Position numbers and translations under genes: made by a program
Shown here: piece after piece, positions 18,118 to 27,181 of the stretch
Position numbering within the stretch: the stretch's first letter is position 1
Layout: every line of letters begins with the position of its first letter
The notes under the pieces: model-generated
The model's input: the letters and a program-made list of their open reading frames with translations, nothing else
Databases searched by the model: none
Told to the model about the DNA's origin: nothing
Assembly (NCBI RefSeq): GCF_014200575.1
Contig: NZ_JACHBZ010000008.1
Coordinates: 62,001-126,000, forward strand
DNA: 64,000 bases
Reading direction: 5' to 3'
Source of the DNA: Mucilaginibacter saanensis
Lineage (GTDB): Bacteria; Bacteroidota; Bacteroidia; Sphingobacteriales; Sphingobacteriaceae

Positions 18118-19148
18118 GCGGTTCTTTTATGAAACAGGTAATGGCTTACTATCCATTCATTTCCGTTATTGTAATTCCATAATTCGGCGCAAGCCATGTA
18201 AAACAGCCGCCAGTACACCCACCATTTTACGGCATCATTTTTACCATAGGTTTGTTCAAACAGGGGCATGATCTGTGCTTTATGCTTATCCATATTGCTG
18301 AGCCAGGCCTCGGAGGTTTTGCCATAGTGCGCGCCGCTTACCTGCCAGTGTTTTTCAACCAGCAGGTCGTCATTAAAATAAAACATCAGGTCATCGCTGG
18401 GCATAATGCCGCCGGTAAAAAAATATTTGCTCATCCAATCGGTTTCGTCAATTACCTCGAAAAGATAGGCATATTCTTTATGGGTAAAAATATGGATCCA
18501 CAGTTTACCATCAGGTTTTAAAAACGGGGCCACTTTTGCCATCAGCAATTGATAGTTACGCATGTGCTCAAACATCTCTACCGATACCACGCGGTCAAAC
18601 TTATCGTCGATGGTAAAGGTGTTCATGTCGGCAGTGATCACGGTAAGGTTGCTGATACCGCGCAGCTTTGCCTGCTCATCAATATGGGCCTTTTGAGTGC
18701 GCGAGTTGGATACTACCTTGAACGTGCTTTTAGGAAATTTTGCCGCCATGTATAATGATAATGAGCCCCAGCCGCAACCCAGCTCCAATACATCCTGTCC
18801 GTTGGTAAGTTCGGCACGCTGGCAGGTGAGCTCCAGCATATCATCTTCGGAAGTATCTATATCGGTAACGCCATCTTTCCAGTAACCGCTGGAGTATTTG
18901 AGGTTTTTGCCAAGGCAGTACTGGTAAAACTGTGTAGGTACTTCATAATGTTGCTGGTTAGCAGCAGCAGTGTTAACCGCTATGGGCGATGCTTTAAGCT
19001 GATCTATAATCGCTATCAGGTGTGCTTGCTGGGCTTCCACATTGCCCTTGTTTTCGGCGTTTAAACGCTGTTTTAACAATTGGCGTATACCGTGCCTCAG
19101 TAAAGCATCAGGCACTTTGTTTAGTTCAATTAATTTATCGTACCACAT
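18114..19148 (-). CDS. CFA/coclaurine-N-methyltransferase-like SAM methyltransferase
   Basis: 344 aa, a second and distinct member of the cyclopropane-synthase superfamily. Key segments are HYEVPTQFYQYCLGKNLKYS, SAM loop VLELGCGWGSLSLYMAAKFP and SVEMFEHMRNYQLLMAKV. These are closer to the group containing plant coclaurine N-methyltransferase-like proteins than to classical Cfa. It lacks the longer N-terminal lipid-binding domain of the 412-aa paralogue. It overlaps the hydrolase gene by 4 bp. The acceptor is unknown; a lipid is suggested by the neighbours. Confidence 0.87.
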   Translation of the reverse strand: MWYDKLIELNKVPDALLRHGIRQLLKQRLNAENKGNVEAQQAHLIAIIDQLKASPIAVNTAAANQQHYEVPTQFYQYCLGKNLKYSSGYWKDGVTDIDTSEDDMLELTCQRAELTNGQDVLELGCGWGSLSLYMAAKFPKSTFKVVSNSRTQKAHIDEQAKLRGISNLTVITADMNTFTIDDKFDRVVSVEMFEHMRNYQLLMAKVAPFLKPDGKLWIHIFTHKEYAYLFEVIDETDWMSKYFFTGGIMPSDDLMFYFNDDLLVEKHWQVSGAHYGKTSEAWLSNMDKHKAQIMPLFEQTYGKNDAVKWWVYWRLFYMACAELWNYNNGNEWIVSHYLFHKRTA

Positions 19149-19269
19149 TGGTATTAGGTTGTAAGTTTAACGCAGTACGTTAAAACGATTTAATTTATAT
19201 TTATAGAAGTATACGTTGTGGCCCGGAGGTTGGATTTTTAAGCGGGTAAATTTGTTAATCCTGTGGCAG

Positions 19270-20064
19270 CTATCGTTTTTTAACCCAGGGAATAAATACA
19301 CTGGTAGTAGCCTGGTACTTTTTGTAGGCCTCGCCCTTGGAACGTAGTGACTGCTCTTCGGTAGCGGGAATGCCGGTTACCTTGAGCAACAGGTACAGAA
19401 TTATAGCCGGACTAATAATGGCAATATACCCGTAAGGCGATGCCAATGCAAATACAAAATAGGAAAACCACATTAACCACTCAAAAAAATAATTAGGATG
19501 GCGCGAGTAATTCCACAAACCGGTATCACAAACCTTGCCCTTATTGGCGGGGTCCTTTTTAAAGGCTGCCAACTGGCGGTCGGCTATGGCTTCGCCGGTA
19601 ATGCTGATAAACCATAAGGCAAAGCCAGCGTATTCAAAGGGGGATAATGCCGTTTGGGTATTCAGGGTGATGATAAAAAAAGGAATAGCCAGTAATACAT
19701 TGGATATAGCCTGAAACTGAAAGAAGAAAAAGAATTTCTTTTCGGCATTGGGCGCCCACTCTTTCCGCAATTGCTGGTAGCGGCCTTCCTCTTCGTGCAG
19801 GTGAATGATGATGCGTGTAGCCAAATGGGTGCCCAGCCTTACGCCTGCTATAATAACCATGGCGCAAATGAGCGTTTTGCGGGTTTGAAAGCCCGGCGCG
19901 CCCAAAAACAAAATAAGCGCTATTACCGAGAAGTTGTACGACCAGAAAATGTCAACCACACCTGCATTTTTTATTTTATGGGCCCACACCCATACCAGTA
20001 CCATGATGCCGCAACAGGCCAGCAGACTGTAAATAACTAGGCATAAGATCAAGCTGTTATCCAT
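19270..20064 (-). CDS. DUF1295 (steroid 5-alpha-reductase-like) membrane protein
   Basis: 264 aa with six to seven hydrophobic segments. The C-terminal block CDTGLWNYSRHPNYFFEWLMW is the signature of DUF1295 and of the wider steroid reductase/isoprenylcysteine methyltransferase fold, where it binds NADPH or SAM. Function in bacteria is unknown; reduction or methylation of a lipid is plausible. It overlaps the DUF1475 gene upstream by 8 bp and sits 121 bp before the second methyltransferase gene. Confidence 0.88.
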   Translation of the reverse strand: MDNSLILCLVIYSLLACCGIMVLVWVWAHKIKNAGVVDIFWSYNFSVIALILFLGAPGFQTRKTLICAMVIIAGVRLGTHLATRIIIHLHEEEGRYQQLRKEWAPNAEKKFFFFFQFQAISNVLLAIPFFIITLNTQTALSPFEYAGFALWFISITGEAIADRQLAAFKKDPANKGKVCDTGLWNYSRHPNYFFEWLMWFSYFVFALASPYGYIAIISPAIILYLLLKVTGIPATEEQSLRSKGEAYKKYQATTSVFIPWVKKR

Positions 20065-20392
20065 TTTTTTTACCGAAAAATTCTTTTAATCCTTCACCTG
20101 GTTTAAGCCTGAAAAGCTGTATCAGCACATAGGCACAGCTAGCTATGCTGCCCAGCGTAATCAGCAATATGAGCCATATAATTTTGCCAAAAATGTTGCG
20201 CTCTTTATAACAAACCCATATAAATATGACCAGCACATTGGCATAAAAATCCCAAAGGGTAGCCCGCATCCAGGGTATAGAACCCAGGAAATTCCACTCG
20301 GTAAACAGGTTGCTTTTCAGGCAGGTGGTTACCACTACGTAACACATCCACGCAAAAACAATGCTGAACAATATTTTTAAGCTATTGATCAT
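20057..20392 (-). CDS. DUF1475 small membrane protein
   Basis: 111 aa with three to four membrane helices. The stretch IPWMRATLWDFYANVLVIFI followed by WVCYKE, then ITLGSIASCAYVLIQLFRL, matches DUF1475, a family also known from plants. No biochemical role has been assigned. It starts 4 bp after the peroxiredoxin stop and overlaps DUF1295 by 8 bp, so it is translationally linked to both. Confidence 0.8.
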   Translation of the reverse strand: MINSLKILFSIVFAWMCYVVVTTCLKSNLFTEWNFLGSIPWMRATLWDFYANVLVIFIWVCYKERNIFGKIIWLILLITLGSIASCAYVLIQLFRLKPGEGLKEFFGKKNG

Positions 20393-20396
20393 AGGC

Positions 20397-20927
20397 TTAT
20401 TGAGCTTTTGCCGTTTTTATAAAAGCAAGGGCATCGTCGGCATGTTCTTTACCCTGCAGCATGGCCTCATGGGTGTAAACTATTTTGCCATGCAGGTCAA
20501 TCACAAAAGTTTCCCGGCCCGACATAAAAAACTTCTTTTTTACACCAAACAGGTTATAAACTTTGTTGTCGGGGTCGCTCAGTAAGGTAAAAGGCAGTTT
20601 GTAGTGGTTGGCAAAGGCTTTGTGGCTGGCAACGGTGCCACCATTGATGCCAATTACCATAGCACCCGCTTTGGTAAACTGGTCAAAGCTATCGCGAAAA
20701 GCGCAAGCCTCTTTGGTGCAAACCATGCTTTCATCCTTCGGATAAAAATAAATAACCAATACTTTTTTGCCCACATAGTCAGCAGTTTTAAATGTTTTGC
20801 CGCTTTGGTCGGTAAGGGAAAACGAGGGAACGGCGTCGCCGGTGGTTAACTGCTTGCCTGTCTGCGCTTGGGCCGCGCACGAAAACAGGAAGGATGCTGC
20901 CAAAATAAGGAGCAAATATTTTATCAT
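20397..20927 (-). CDS. Bcp-type peroxiredoxin, predicted lipoprotein
   Basis: 176 aa from the ATG at 20927, which starts a signal with lipobox LFSC (Cys17); an upstream ATG at 20945 adds only six residues. The redox centre is YPKDESMVCTKEAC: peroxidatic Cys70 and a resolving Cys five residues later, the Bcp/PrxQ pattern. It probably reduces lipid or alkyl hydroperoxides on the periplasmic side. Only 4 bp separate it from DUF1475, so it appears to lead the lipid operon, a link to oxidative damage of membrane lipids. Confidence 0.87.
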   Translation of the reverse strand: MIKYLLLILAASFLFSCAAQAQTGKQLTTGDAVPSFSLTDQSGKTFKTADYVGKKVLVIYFYPKDESMVCTKEACAFRDSFDQFTKAGAMVIGINGGTVASHKAFANHYKLPFTLLSDPDNKVYNLFGVKKKFFMSGRETFVIDLHGKIVYTHEAMLQGKEHADDALAFIKTAKAQ

Positions 20928-20990
20928 GTTGCTATCAATTTCCATATCTACGAAGAATAAGGCAGGGAGCGATTTAATATGATAAAATAA

Positions 20991-21028
20991 AAAAGGCCAT
21001 CGCTTTGTTTTTAAAACGATGGCCTTTT
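20991..21028 (-). terminator. Rho-independent terminator
   Basis: A perfect 12-bp stem (AAAAGGCCATCG / CGATGGCCTTTT) with a 14-nt loop. It lies 25 bp past the stop of the minus-strand isomerase gene and upstream of the peroxiredoxin gene, so it should insulate the lipid operon from read-through. The terminal A and T runs make it work in either direction. Confidence 0.9.
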
Positions 21029-21052
21029 GCTTATGATATACTGTAACAAAGT

Positions 21053-21937
21053 TTATACCAGGTTCTTTTTGATATAAGTGATGCTTTGGGTGATGCTGTC
21101 AAAAGGATCGCCAGGGCAAACATCCTGTTCTACAAAGAAATATTGCAGACCTGCTTTTTTTGATTGAGCAAAGATCTTTTTAAAGTCGATGATGCCGTTA
21201 CCTACTTCTGTAAATTTACGTTCAGGGGTTTTATCCAGATCCTTAACGTGCCACAGCGGGAAACGGCCCGGGTTTTCATTAAACAAGGCAAAAGGATCCT
21301 GATTGGCTTTGGTTATCCAGTACAGGTCCATTTCAAATTTTACCAGGTTTTTGTCGGTATTGTGCAATATGGTTTCATACGGATATTTACCGTCTTCCTG
21401 TATAAATTCAAAATCGTGGTTGTGGTAGCAAAGCTGTATACCGCTTTTTTTACAGATCTCGCCGGCTTTGTTAAAATCTTCGGCAACTTTTTTATAGTGG
21501 TCAAGGTTACCGCGTTCTGGCGTTGATAAGTAGGCACAAACCATGTATTTTATGCCAACTTCTGCCGCATCGGTTACTGCTTTTTCCCAATCATTCAGGA
21601 TAGTGCCTTTTTGCGATGCGCCGTTAACCTGTTCTTCGCCCAGGCGGTAGTGCGCACTTGGCATAACCAGTCCGTTTTGTTTTAACAGGGCTTTAAATGC
21701 TTTAGGGTCCGAGCCGTAAAACAATTCGTTGCCGGTATAGGTAGCTCCTTCAACAGAGGTATAGCCTATTTGTGCAACTTTAGCCAATGCTGCCGCCGGA
21801 TCTTTTGCCATGGCATCACGAACGGTATATAACTGCAGGCCAATATACTTTTTGTCATATGCAAATAAGTTTGGGGCCGCTAAAAGTCCGGCCGATAGCA
21901 CCGCCGAAGTTTTGAGAAATGAACGTCTGGTAGTCAT
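21053..21937 (-). CDS. Tat-exported sugar phosphate isomerase/epimerase-like TIM barrel
   Basis: 294 aa. The N-terminus is a twin-arginine signal (TTRRSFLKTSAVLSAGLLAA). The body is an AP-endonuclease-2/xylose-isomerase-like barrel: YIGLQLYTVRDAM, metal-site residues in LCYHNHDFEF, VKFEMDLYWI and PLWHVKDLD, and a final Glu in FFVEQD. Such exported proteins usually accompany sugar oxidoreductases of the GMC and GFO/IDH type and act on keto-sugars. The real substrate is unknown. It ends before a strong terminator; the NIPSNAP gene precedes it by 81 bp. Confidence 0.85.
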   Translation of the reverse strand: MTTRRSFLKTSAVLSAGLLAAPNLFAYDKKYIGLQLYTVRDAMAKDPAAALAKVAQIGYTSVEGATYTGNELFYGSDPKAFKALLKQNGLVMPSAHYRLGEEQVNGASQKGTILNDWEKAVTDAAEVGIKYMVCAYLSTPERGNLDHYKKVAEDFNKAGEICKKSGIQLCYHNHDFEFIQEDGKYPYETILHNTDKNLVKFEMDLYWITKANQDPFALFNENPGRFPLWHVKDLDKTPERKFTEVGNGIIDFKKIFAQSKKAGLQYFFVEQDVCPGDPFDSITQSITYIKKNLV

Positions 21938-22018
21938 TGATTTACTTTTAAAATTGGTTAACGTAAATATAGTGTATTATGAACACTAAAGCAAAAGACG
22001 CAATTTAAATTGAATGGT

Positions 22019-22804
22019 TTAAATCTGCGAGCCATTAATTGGTTGTAACAATGTTGATGTAATTTGCGATACCAGTTTGGCATCGGCATAATCAGGTATA
22101 GTGCTTATTTTTTTCCATTCCGCATCGGCTCCAAAAGCTTTCCAGTGGGCATCATGGGCTGCTACGTCATCAAAAGTGATCATGTAAATAAGGTTCGGAC
22201 GGTGGTCGCCAATTACTGTTTCGCCAAAAAATACGGGGTTAAAACCAAGGCGTTTAAAAATATCCACTTCGCCGGCATCGTTAAACATTTCCAGTTTCTT
22301 TTTACCGGCGCTTTCGCTGGCATGTTCATACCGGCGCAATTCAAAAATACGCTGGCCCGGTTTGGGTACCTGCAGGTTGGGCGCATGATCAAAGGCCTTT
22401 AATAACGAGCTTTTAATACGCTCATAAGCAGGTTCTGTTGCGGGGGCGGTTAAATATGGAGCGCCTTTTTCCTGGTAATCAGTATCAAGGGCCAGCTTTT
22501 CCTGCACGGTTAAAAAATCGGCTAAGTTTTTAAAGGGTATCAGGGCATAAATTTTGGTTTGCCCGGTGGGTTTAAGCTCGGTAAATACTCCTATATTTTT
22601 GCAGCCCAGTTTGTTTAACGCAGGTATGGCTGCCGTTTGAAAATAGTTTTCAACCAGTTTTTGCTGCGTTTCGTCTTTAAGCTGGTAAACACGCAGCTCA
22701 TAAAATTCGGTACCTGATTTTTCTTTTGCCATACCACTGTAAGGTAATATACTGGCAGCTGCGCCTGTTAAAACGGATGCCTTTACAAATGAACGTCTTT
22801 TCAT
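22019..22804 (-). CDS. NIPSNAP family exported protein
   Basis: 261 aa from the ATG at 22804, chosen because it begins a Tat-like signal (MKRRSFVKASVLTGAAASIL). The 22945 start would add a 47-residue extension not expected in an exported protein. Two ferredoxin-like NIPSNAP repeats are visible: FYELRVYQLKDE (first) and IFELRRYEHASE (second). Function is unclear; in Bacteroidetes these genes occur beside exported sugar-converting enzymes, as with the TIM-barrel gene 81 bp downstream. Confidence 0.82.
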   Translation of the reverse strand: MKRRSFVKASVLTGAAASILPYSGMAKEKSGTEFYELRVYQLKDETQQKLVENYFQTAAIPALNKLGCKNIGVFTELKPTGQTKIYALIPFKNLADFLTVQEKLALDTDYQEKGAPYLTAPATEPAYERIKSSLLKAFDHAPNLQVPKPGQRIFELRRYEHASESAGKKKLEMFNDAGEVDIFKRLGFNPVFFGETVIGDHRPNLIYMITFDDVAAHDAHWKAFGADAEWKKISTIPDYADAKLVSQITSTLLQPINGSQI

Positions 22805-22950
22805 AAAAAGTTTATATAAATTAAAGGTAACAAGATAATGGGCATGTTGTATATGCTCAATTAAGTATCCCTTTTTACATGTAAAACACATTCTTTTGCC
22901 TAAACTTGCGTTATAAAACAGTTGCTTACCCTTAGCAACCAACATAAAAC

Positions 22951-23760
22951 ATGAGTTTGGAGTTTTACGAGCAAATTTTTAACAAGCAGCAAAGGCTTGA
23001 GGCCGTGCCGTCGAATAAGGAGATCACGAAGTGGGCGCTCCGTGTTATTCATTTACTATATCCGGAGCAAACAGGAAAAGTATTTACTACGGTAGATGAA
23101 CTTAAGGCAGAGTTTACTTTGCTTGAGAACGAGTTGTTTGAAATTATGGAGGCCACCAAAGCCTGCGGCGATTGTGATAATAAAAGAAGAGCGGCGCTGT
23201 TTTTTGAACGCCTGCCCCAGCTTTATCAGATATTGAATACTGATATCCAGGCCATATTTAACGGCGATCCGGCTGCCCGCAGTGAATTTGAGGTGATACG
23301 TACTTATCCCGGTTTCTACGCCATTTCGTTATATCGGCTGGCTCATAGTTTATATATTGAAGATGTGCCTTTGATCCCGAGGATACTGACCGAATATGCA
23401 CACTCTAAAACAGGTATAGATATACATCCCGCTGCCAAAATTGGGGAGTACTTTTATATAGATCATGGTACCGGCATTGTAATTGGCGAAAGCTGTACAA
23501 TAGGCAATCACGTAAAATTATACCAGGGGGTTACCTTAGGGGCATTAAGTGTTGATAAAAGCATGGCCTTTACCAAACGCCACCCTACAGTTCATGATCA
23601 TGTGGTTATATACTCGGGGGCAACCATACTGGGCGGCGAAACCATTATTGGTAGTAACAGCATTATTGGTGGTAACGTTTGGCTCACTAAAAGTATTCCG
23701 CCAAATTCAAGGGTATACCATACCCCACAATACCGAACATTAAAAAGCGACGAGGTATAA
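22951..23760 (+). CDS. cysE: Serine O-acetyltransferase
   Basis: 269 aa. The N-terminal helical domain is followed by the left-handed parallel beta-helix with catalytic motifs [20 protein letters not shown] and [16 protein letters not shown], then [19 protein letters not shown]. It makes O-acetylserine from serine and acetyl-CoA, the first step of cysteine synthesis. The longer form resembles the SAT (EpsC) type of Bacteroidetes. The cysM gene is 1.4 kb downstream on the same strand with a serine hydrolase gene between. Confidence 0.9.
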   Translation: MSLEFYEQIFNKQQRLEAVPSNKEITKWALRVIHLLYPEQTGKVFTTVDELKAEFTLLENELFEIMEATKACGDCDNKRRAALFFERLPQLYQILNTDIQAIFNGDPAARSEFEVIRTYPGFYAISLYRLAHSLYIEDVPLIPRILTEYAHSKTGIDIHPAAKIGEYFYIDHGTGIVIGESCTIGNHVKLYQGVTLGALSVDKSMAFTKRHPTVHDHVVIYSGATILGGETIIGSNSIIGGNVWLTKSIPPNSRVYHTPQYRTLKSDEV

Positions 23761-23895
23761 CTATCTGTTTACCGCCTGTTTATTGCCCTTTGCCGATGGT
23801 TTAGGGCCATTCGCCAATTTGATATATCATATCAGGCTGTTTTAATTCATAATTGCAGGTAACAACCCTTTCGGGTTTAAAAATCAACCTGCATC

Positions 23896-25035
23896 ATGAA
23901 GCCTTTTATTATATCTACCCTTTTTTATTTGTGTTTGATATGTTTTGGTGCCGCTGCACAAAATAAACAACCGTTACCGAGCGATAACCGGCTTAAAACC
24001 CGTCTTGACTCTGCGGTTGATCAGGGGGCAAGGCATTATATGGATACGCCCAATACGGTGGGCCTATCTATCGGCATTTATAAAAACGGCAAAACATATA
24101 CCTATAATTATGGCGAAGTAAAAAAGGGCAGCCGGCAACTGCCAACTGCGTATAGTTTTTACAACCTTGGTTCGGTAGCCAAAACTTTTGTGACTACTAT
24201 GCTTGCCGAAGCGGTGGTAGAAAAAAGGGTGTCGCTTCATGATGATATCCGGAAATATTTACCGGGGAGCTACCCTAACCTGGCTTTTAGAGGGCAACCC
24301 ATCAGGCTTATTCACCTGGCTAACCATACCTCGGGGCTTCCGGGTACTGCGCATATTTTTAAGTCTGGAGTAAAGGATAGTTTGCGGAAGCTAAGTTTGC
24401 CCGAGCAGTTGAATTTTTACAACGTTTATAAGGCCGACAGTTTGCTTAAAGACCTGCACAGCTTAAAGCCAGACACCATACCCGGTACCAAATTCAGATA
24501 TAACGGCAACGGTATGATGGTGCTCACCCTGTTACTGGAGCGTATTTATCATGAACCTTACGAGCAGGTGGTGACACATTATCTTAAAACCCATTTGGAT
24601 ATGACTGATACCCGGACACAGATTCCGTTGCATAGCAACCGGCTTGCGCAGGGGTATGATAAAAATAACCAGCCCCAGCCCTATCTTAACCTGGTTGATT
24701 ACTACAATGGCCCCAGCATGAACTCTACCATCAGTGATATGCTTAAATATTTAAAGGCAAATTTATCTGAGCGCGACCCTGCTATCAAACTTACCCACCA
24801 GGTAACCTGGAAAAACCCGGATGGAACGGGTGTTGGTCTGGGCTGGATGATGGATACTGATTACAAGGGCGTAAAGATCATTCATCACGATGGCCATACC
24901 GGCATAGGCTTTAACACACTTTGCCTGTTTTACCCGGGCAGGGATCTGGGGTACATCATTATTGTGAATGATAACATCAACCAGTCGCGTTTATATGAGC
25001 TGCAGAAAAATATACAGCAGGAGCTTGACAGGTAA
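23896..25035 (+). CDS. Exported serine hydrolase of the class C beta-lactamase/PBP family
   Basis: 379 aa with a signal peptide (MKPFIISTLFYLCLICFGAA, cleavage after AAQ). Active-site SxxK is SVAK in LGSVAKTF, and the third motif is HTG in HDGHTGIGF. The second motif, normally YxN, reads YNG in KFRYNGNG, so the usual Asn is replaced by Gly although the surrounding alignment is good. This argues for an esterase or peptidase rather than a beta-lactamase. It stands between cysE and cysM with 135 and 153 bp gaps; no functional link to cysteine synthesis is evident. Confidence 0.85.
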   Translation: MKPFIISTLFYLCLICFGAAAQNKQPLPSDNRLKTRLDSAVDQGARHYMDTPNTVGLSIGIYKNGKTYTYNYGEVKKGSRQLPTAYSFYNLGSVAKTFVTTMLAEAVVEKRVSLHDDIRKYLPGSYPNLAFRGQPIRLIHLANHTSGLPGTAHIFKSGVKDSLRKLSLPEQLNFYNVYKADSLLKDLHSLKPDTIPGTKFRYNGNGMMVLTLLLERIYHEPYEQVVTHYLKTHLDMTDTRTQIPLHSNRLAQGYDKNNQPQPYLNLVDYYNGPSMNSTISDMLKYLKANLSERDPAIKLTHQVTWKNPDGTGVGLGWMMDTDYKGVKIIHHDGHTGIGFNTLCLFYPGRDLGYIIIVNDNINQSRLYELQKNIQQELDR

Positions 25036-25188
25036 ATTCACCAACTTTTATCATGTCGGGCTCATAATATGAAGCTATTTTTAAGCAGATAGTATTTCAA
25101 TAAAATATTCCTGCTAATTTTATTTTTCATTAATGAGATGCACTGCCTATAATTGTACCCTGCATCTGTTAAATAAAGAAAACATATT

Positions 25189-26061
25189 ATGGCCGGTATA
25201 ATTGATCTGATAGGCAATACGCCTATGGTTGAAATAAAAAAACTTAACCCCAATCCTAACGTACAGATTTTTGCTAAACTGGAGGGTAATAACCCCGGCG
25301 GTAGCGTAAAGGACAGGGCAGCGTTAAATATGATACGCAGCGCACTGGAGCGTGGCGACATAAAACCTGACACCAAACTGGTTGAGGCCACGAGCGGCAA
25401 TACCGGTATAGCGCTGGCCATGATGGCAAGTTTGTTTGGTTTGCAGATAGAATTGGTGATGCCCTCCAACTCCACCCGCGAGCGTACGCTCACCATGGAA
25501 GCTTTTGGCGCTAAGGTAACCTTACTGGAGGGTATTGAACAATGCCGCGATTATGCCGAGGAAAAGGGCGCTACACCCGGCTATTACTTAATGAACCAGT
25601 TTGCCAATCCTGATAATTACGGAGCGCATATTAAATCTACCGGCCCCGAAATATGGCGCGATACAGAGGGTAAAATAACCCACTTTGTAAGTGCTATGGG
25701 CACAACCGGTACTATTATGGGTTGCTCCAGGTATTTAAAAGGGCAAAACTCAGAGATACAGATTGTGGGTTGCCAACCTATTGAGGGTTCGTCTATTCCG
25801 GGGATACGGAGATGGCCCGCGGCTTATCTGCCCAAGATATTTGATGCCTCCCGGGTTGACAGGGTGATGGATATATCTGAAGAAGAAGCTACCCAAACGG
25901 CCCGTAAACTGGCCAAAGTAGAAGGCGTTTTTGCAGGTATGAGCAGTGGTGGCGCACTATCGGCCGCTATAAAGCTGGCCGGTGAGTTAAAAGAAGGCGT
26001 AATTGTTTTTATTTGCTGCGACCGCGGCGACAGGTATCTGAGCAGCGATTTGTTTGGGTAA
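25189..26061 (+). CDS. cysM: Cysteine synthase B type (O-acetylserine sulfhydrylase)
   Basis: 290 aa. IDLIGNTPMVEI opens the fold-type II PLP enzyme; the PLP lysine is in GGSVKDRAA, the phosphate loop is SGNTGIALA, and GTTGTIMGCSRYLK and FAGMSSGGALSA follow. It combines O-acetylserine with sulfide (or thiosulfate in CysM enzymes) to make cysteine. The size and the PIEGSSIPGIRRWPAAYLPK loop favour CysM over CysK. It ends 15 bp before an inverted repeat at 26077. Confidence 0.9.
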   Translation: MAGIIDLIGNTPMVEIKKLNPNPNVQIFAKLEGNNPGGSVKDRAALNMIRSALERGDIKPDTKLVEATSGNTGIALAMMASLFGLQIELVMPSNSTRERTLTMEAFGAKVTLLEGIEQCRDYAEEKGATPGYYLMNQFANPDNYGAHIKSTGPEIWRDTEGKITHFVSAMGTTGTIMGCSRYLKGQNSEIQIVGCQPIEGSSIPGIRRWPAAYLPKIFDASRVDRVMDISEEEATQTARKLAKVEGVFAGMSSGGALSAAIKLAGELKEGVIVFICCDRGDRYLSSDLFG

Positions 26062-26076
26062 AACCGATAAAAACGG

Positions 26077-26156
26077 TGTCATTCTGAACACAGTGAAGAA
26101 TCTATTATTCAGTATTTATATTGCATAACAGACCCTTCACTGCGTTCAGGATGACA
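26077..26156. repeat. Imperfect palindromic repeat between convergent genes
   Basis: About 80 bp with inverted ends: TGTCATTCTGAACACAGTGAAG on the left side pairs, with mismatches, with CTTCACTGCGTTCAGGATGACA on the right. It lies between the convergent cysM and GH43 genes. It belongs to the dispersed family also seen at 28502-28574 and 57811-57886. In RNA it would form a long hairpin and could act as a bidirectional terminator or mRNA end stabiliser. Confidence 0.8.
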
Positions 26157-26178
26157 GGTTATAATATTGTAAAGCGGT

Positions 26179-27180
26179 CTATTTCAGCGTCCGTGCTGCA
26201 ACGCCTTCGTTGGTGATCTTTACCGGTTTAATGTTGCCATCGGTATCAAAGTACATTTTATCAATACACATTACGCGGTGGTTGGCATCAGTTTCAGTTA
26301 ACGGACGGCGATGATATACGATATACCATTCATCAGTGCCCGGTACGTTAATAACTGAATGGTGGCCTGCGCCGGTAGCAATGCTGGCATCCTGTTTTAA
26401 TACAGTAGCTATACGCTTAAACGGGCCAAAAGGGGTATCGCCAACGGCATAGGCCACTCGGTAATCAGGGCCTGTCCAGCCGCCCTCGCTCCACATAAAG
26501 TAATATTTGCCCTTGCGTTTAAACATCACCGGACCTTCTACATAGCCTTCGGGAGTTATTTTTTTATAGGTTACGCCATCGTCAAATGGAACTATGCCGG
26601 TAAAATCATTTTTTAGTTTTACAATATTGCATTGACCCCATCCGCCATATATCATGTAATACTGGCCGTCATCATCTTTAAAAACAAACTGATCAATGGG
26701 CTGGGCTTTGTTAACAATCTGGTCAATAAGTGGTTTCCTCAAATAGTCTTTGAATGGTCCGCCGGGGCTGTCACTTACGGCTACCCCTATTCCGCCCTTT
26801 TCATTATTGTTCTGTATGTCATTGGCCCCGAAAAATATATAATACTTACCATCTTTTTCAGTGACGGCAGGAGCCCACAAAGCGCGTTTTACCCATTTAA
26901 CGCCACTGGTATCAATTACGCGGCTGTGTTTGGTCCAATGTACCAGATCGGGCGATGAAAAGGCATCCATAAATACCTGCTCATCATATTTAGCAGAGTA
27001 AGTAGGATACAGCCAATATTGATGATTAAATATCTTAGCCTCGGGATCGGCGTACCAGCCCTCAACAACCGGGTTGCCTGACGTTTTTGTATCTTGTGCA
27101 AAAGCATTAATAGCGGGTGAAGCTAATGCAGCACCCAATAGTACTTTTAAAAGCAGCTTTTGAGCTATGCTCTTTTTCAT
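26179..27180 (-). CDS. GH43 family exported glycosidase
   Basis: 333 aa from the ATG at 27180, which begins a signal peptide (KKSIAQKLLLKVLLGAALAS, cleavage near NAFAQ). An upstream start at 27306 would run into the helicase gene. Five-bladed propeller motifs of GH43: GWYADPEAKIF (first Asp), IDQFVFKDDDGQYY (second acidic), and EGPVMFKRKG (Glu). WAPAVTEKDGKYYIFF and PDLVHWTKHS are family blocks. Likely a beta-xylosidase, alpha-arabinofuranosidase or galactosidase. It begins 1 bp after the helicase stop. Confidence 0.88.
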   Translation of the reverse strand: MKKSIAQKLLLKVLLGAALASPAINAFAQDTKTSGNPVVEGWYADPEAKIFNHQYWLYPTYSAKYDEQVFMDAFSSPDLVHWTKHSRVIDTSGVKWVKRALWAPAVTEKDGKYYIFFGANDIQNNNEKGGIGVAVSDSPGGPFKDYLRKPLIDQIVNKAQPIDQFVFKDDDGQYYMIYGGWGQCNIVKLKNDFTGIVPFDDGVTYKKITPEGYVEGPVMFKRKGKYYFMWSEGGWTGPDYRVAYAVGDTPFGPFKRIATVLKQDASIATGAGHHSVINVPGTDEWYIVYHRRPLTETDANHRVMCIDKMYFDTDGNIKPVKITNEGVAARTLK

Positions 27181-27181
27181 T

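Noticed and set aside
25137..25151. Tiny upstream ORF (MHCL) before cysM containing one Cys codon
   Set aside because: Too short for attenuation and no terminator/antiterminator pair could be found near it.
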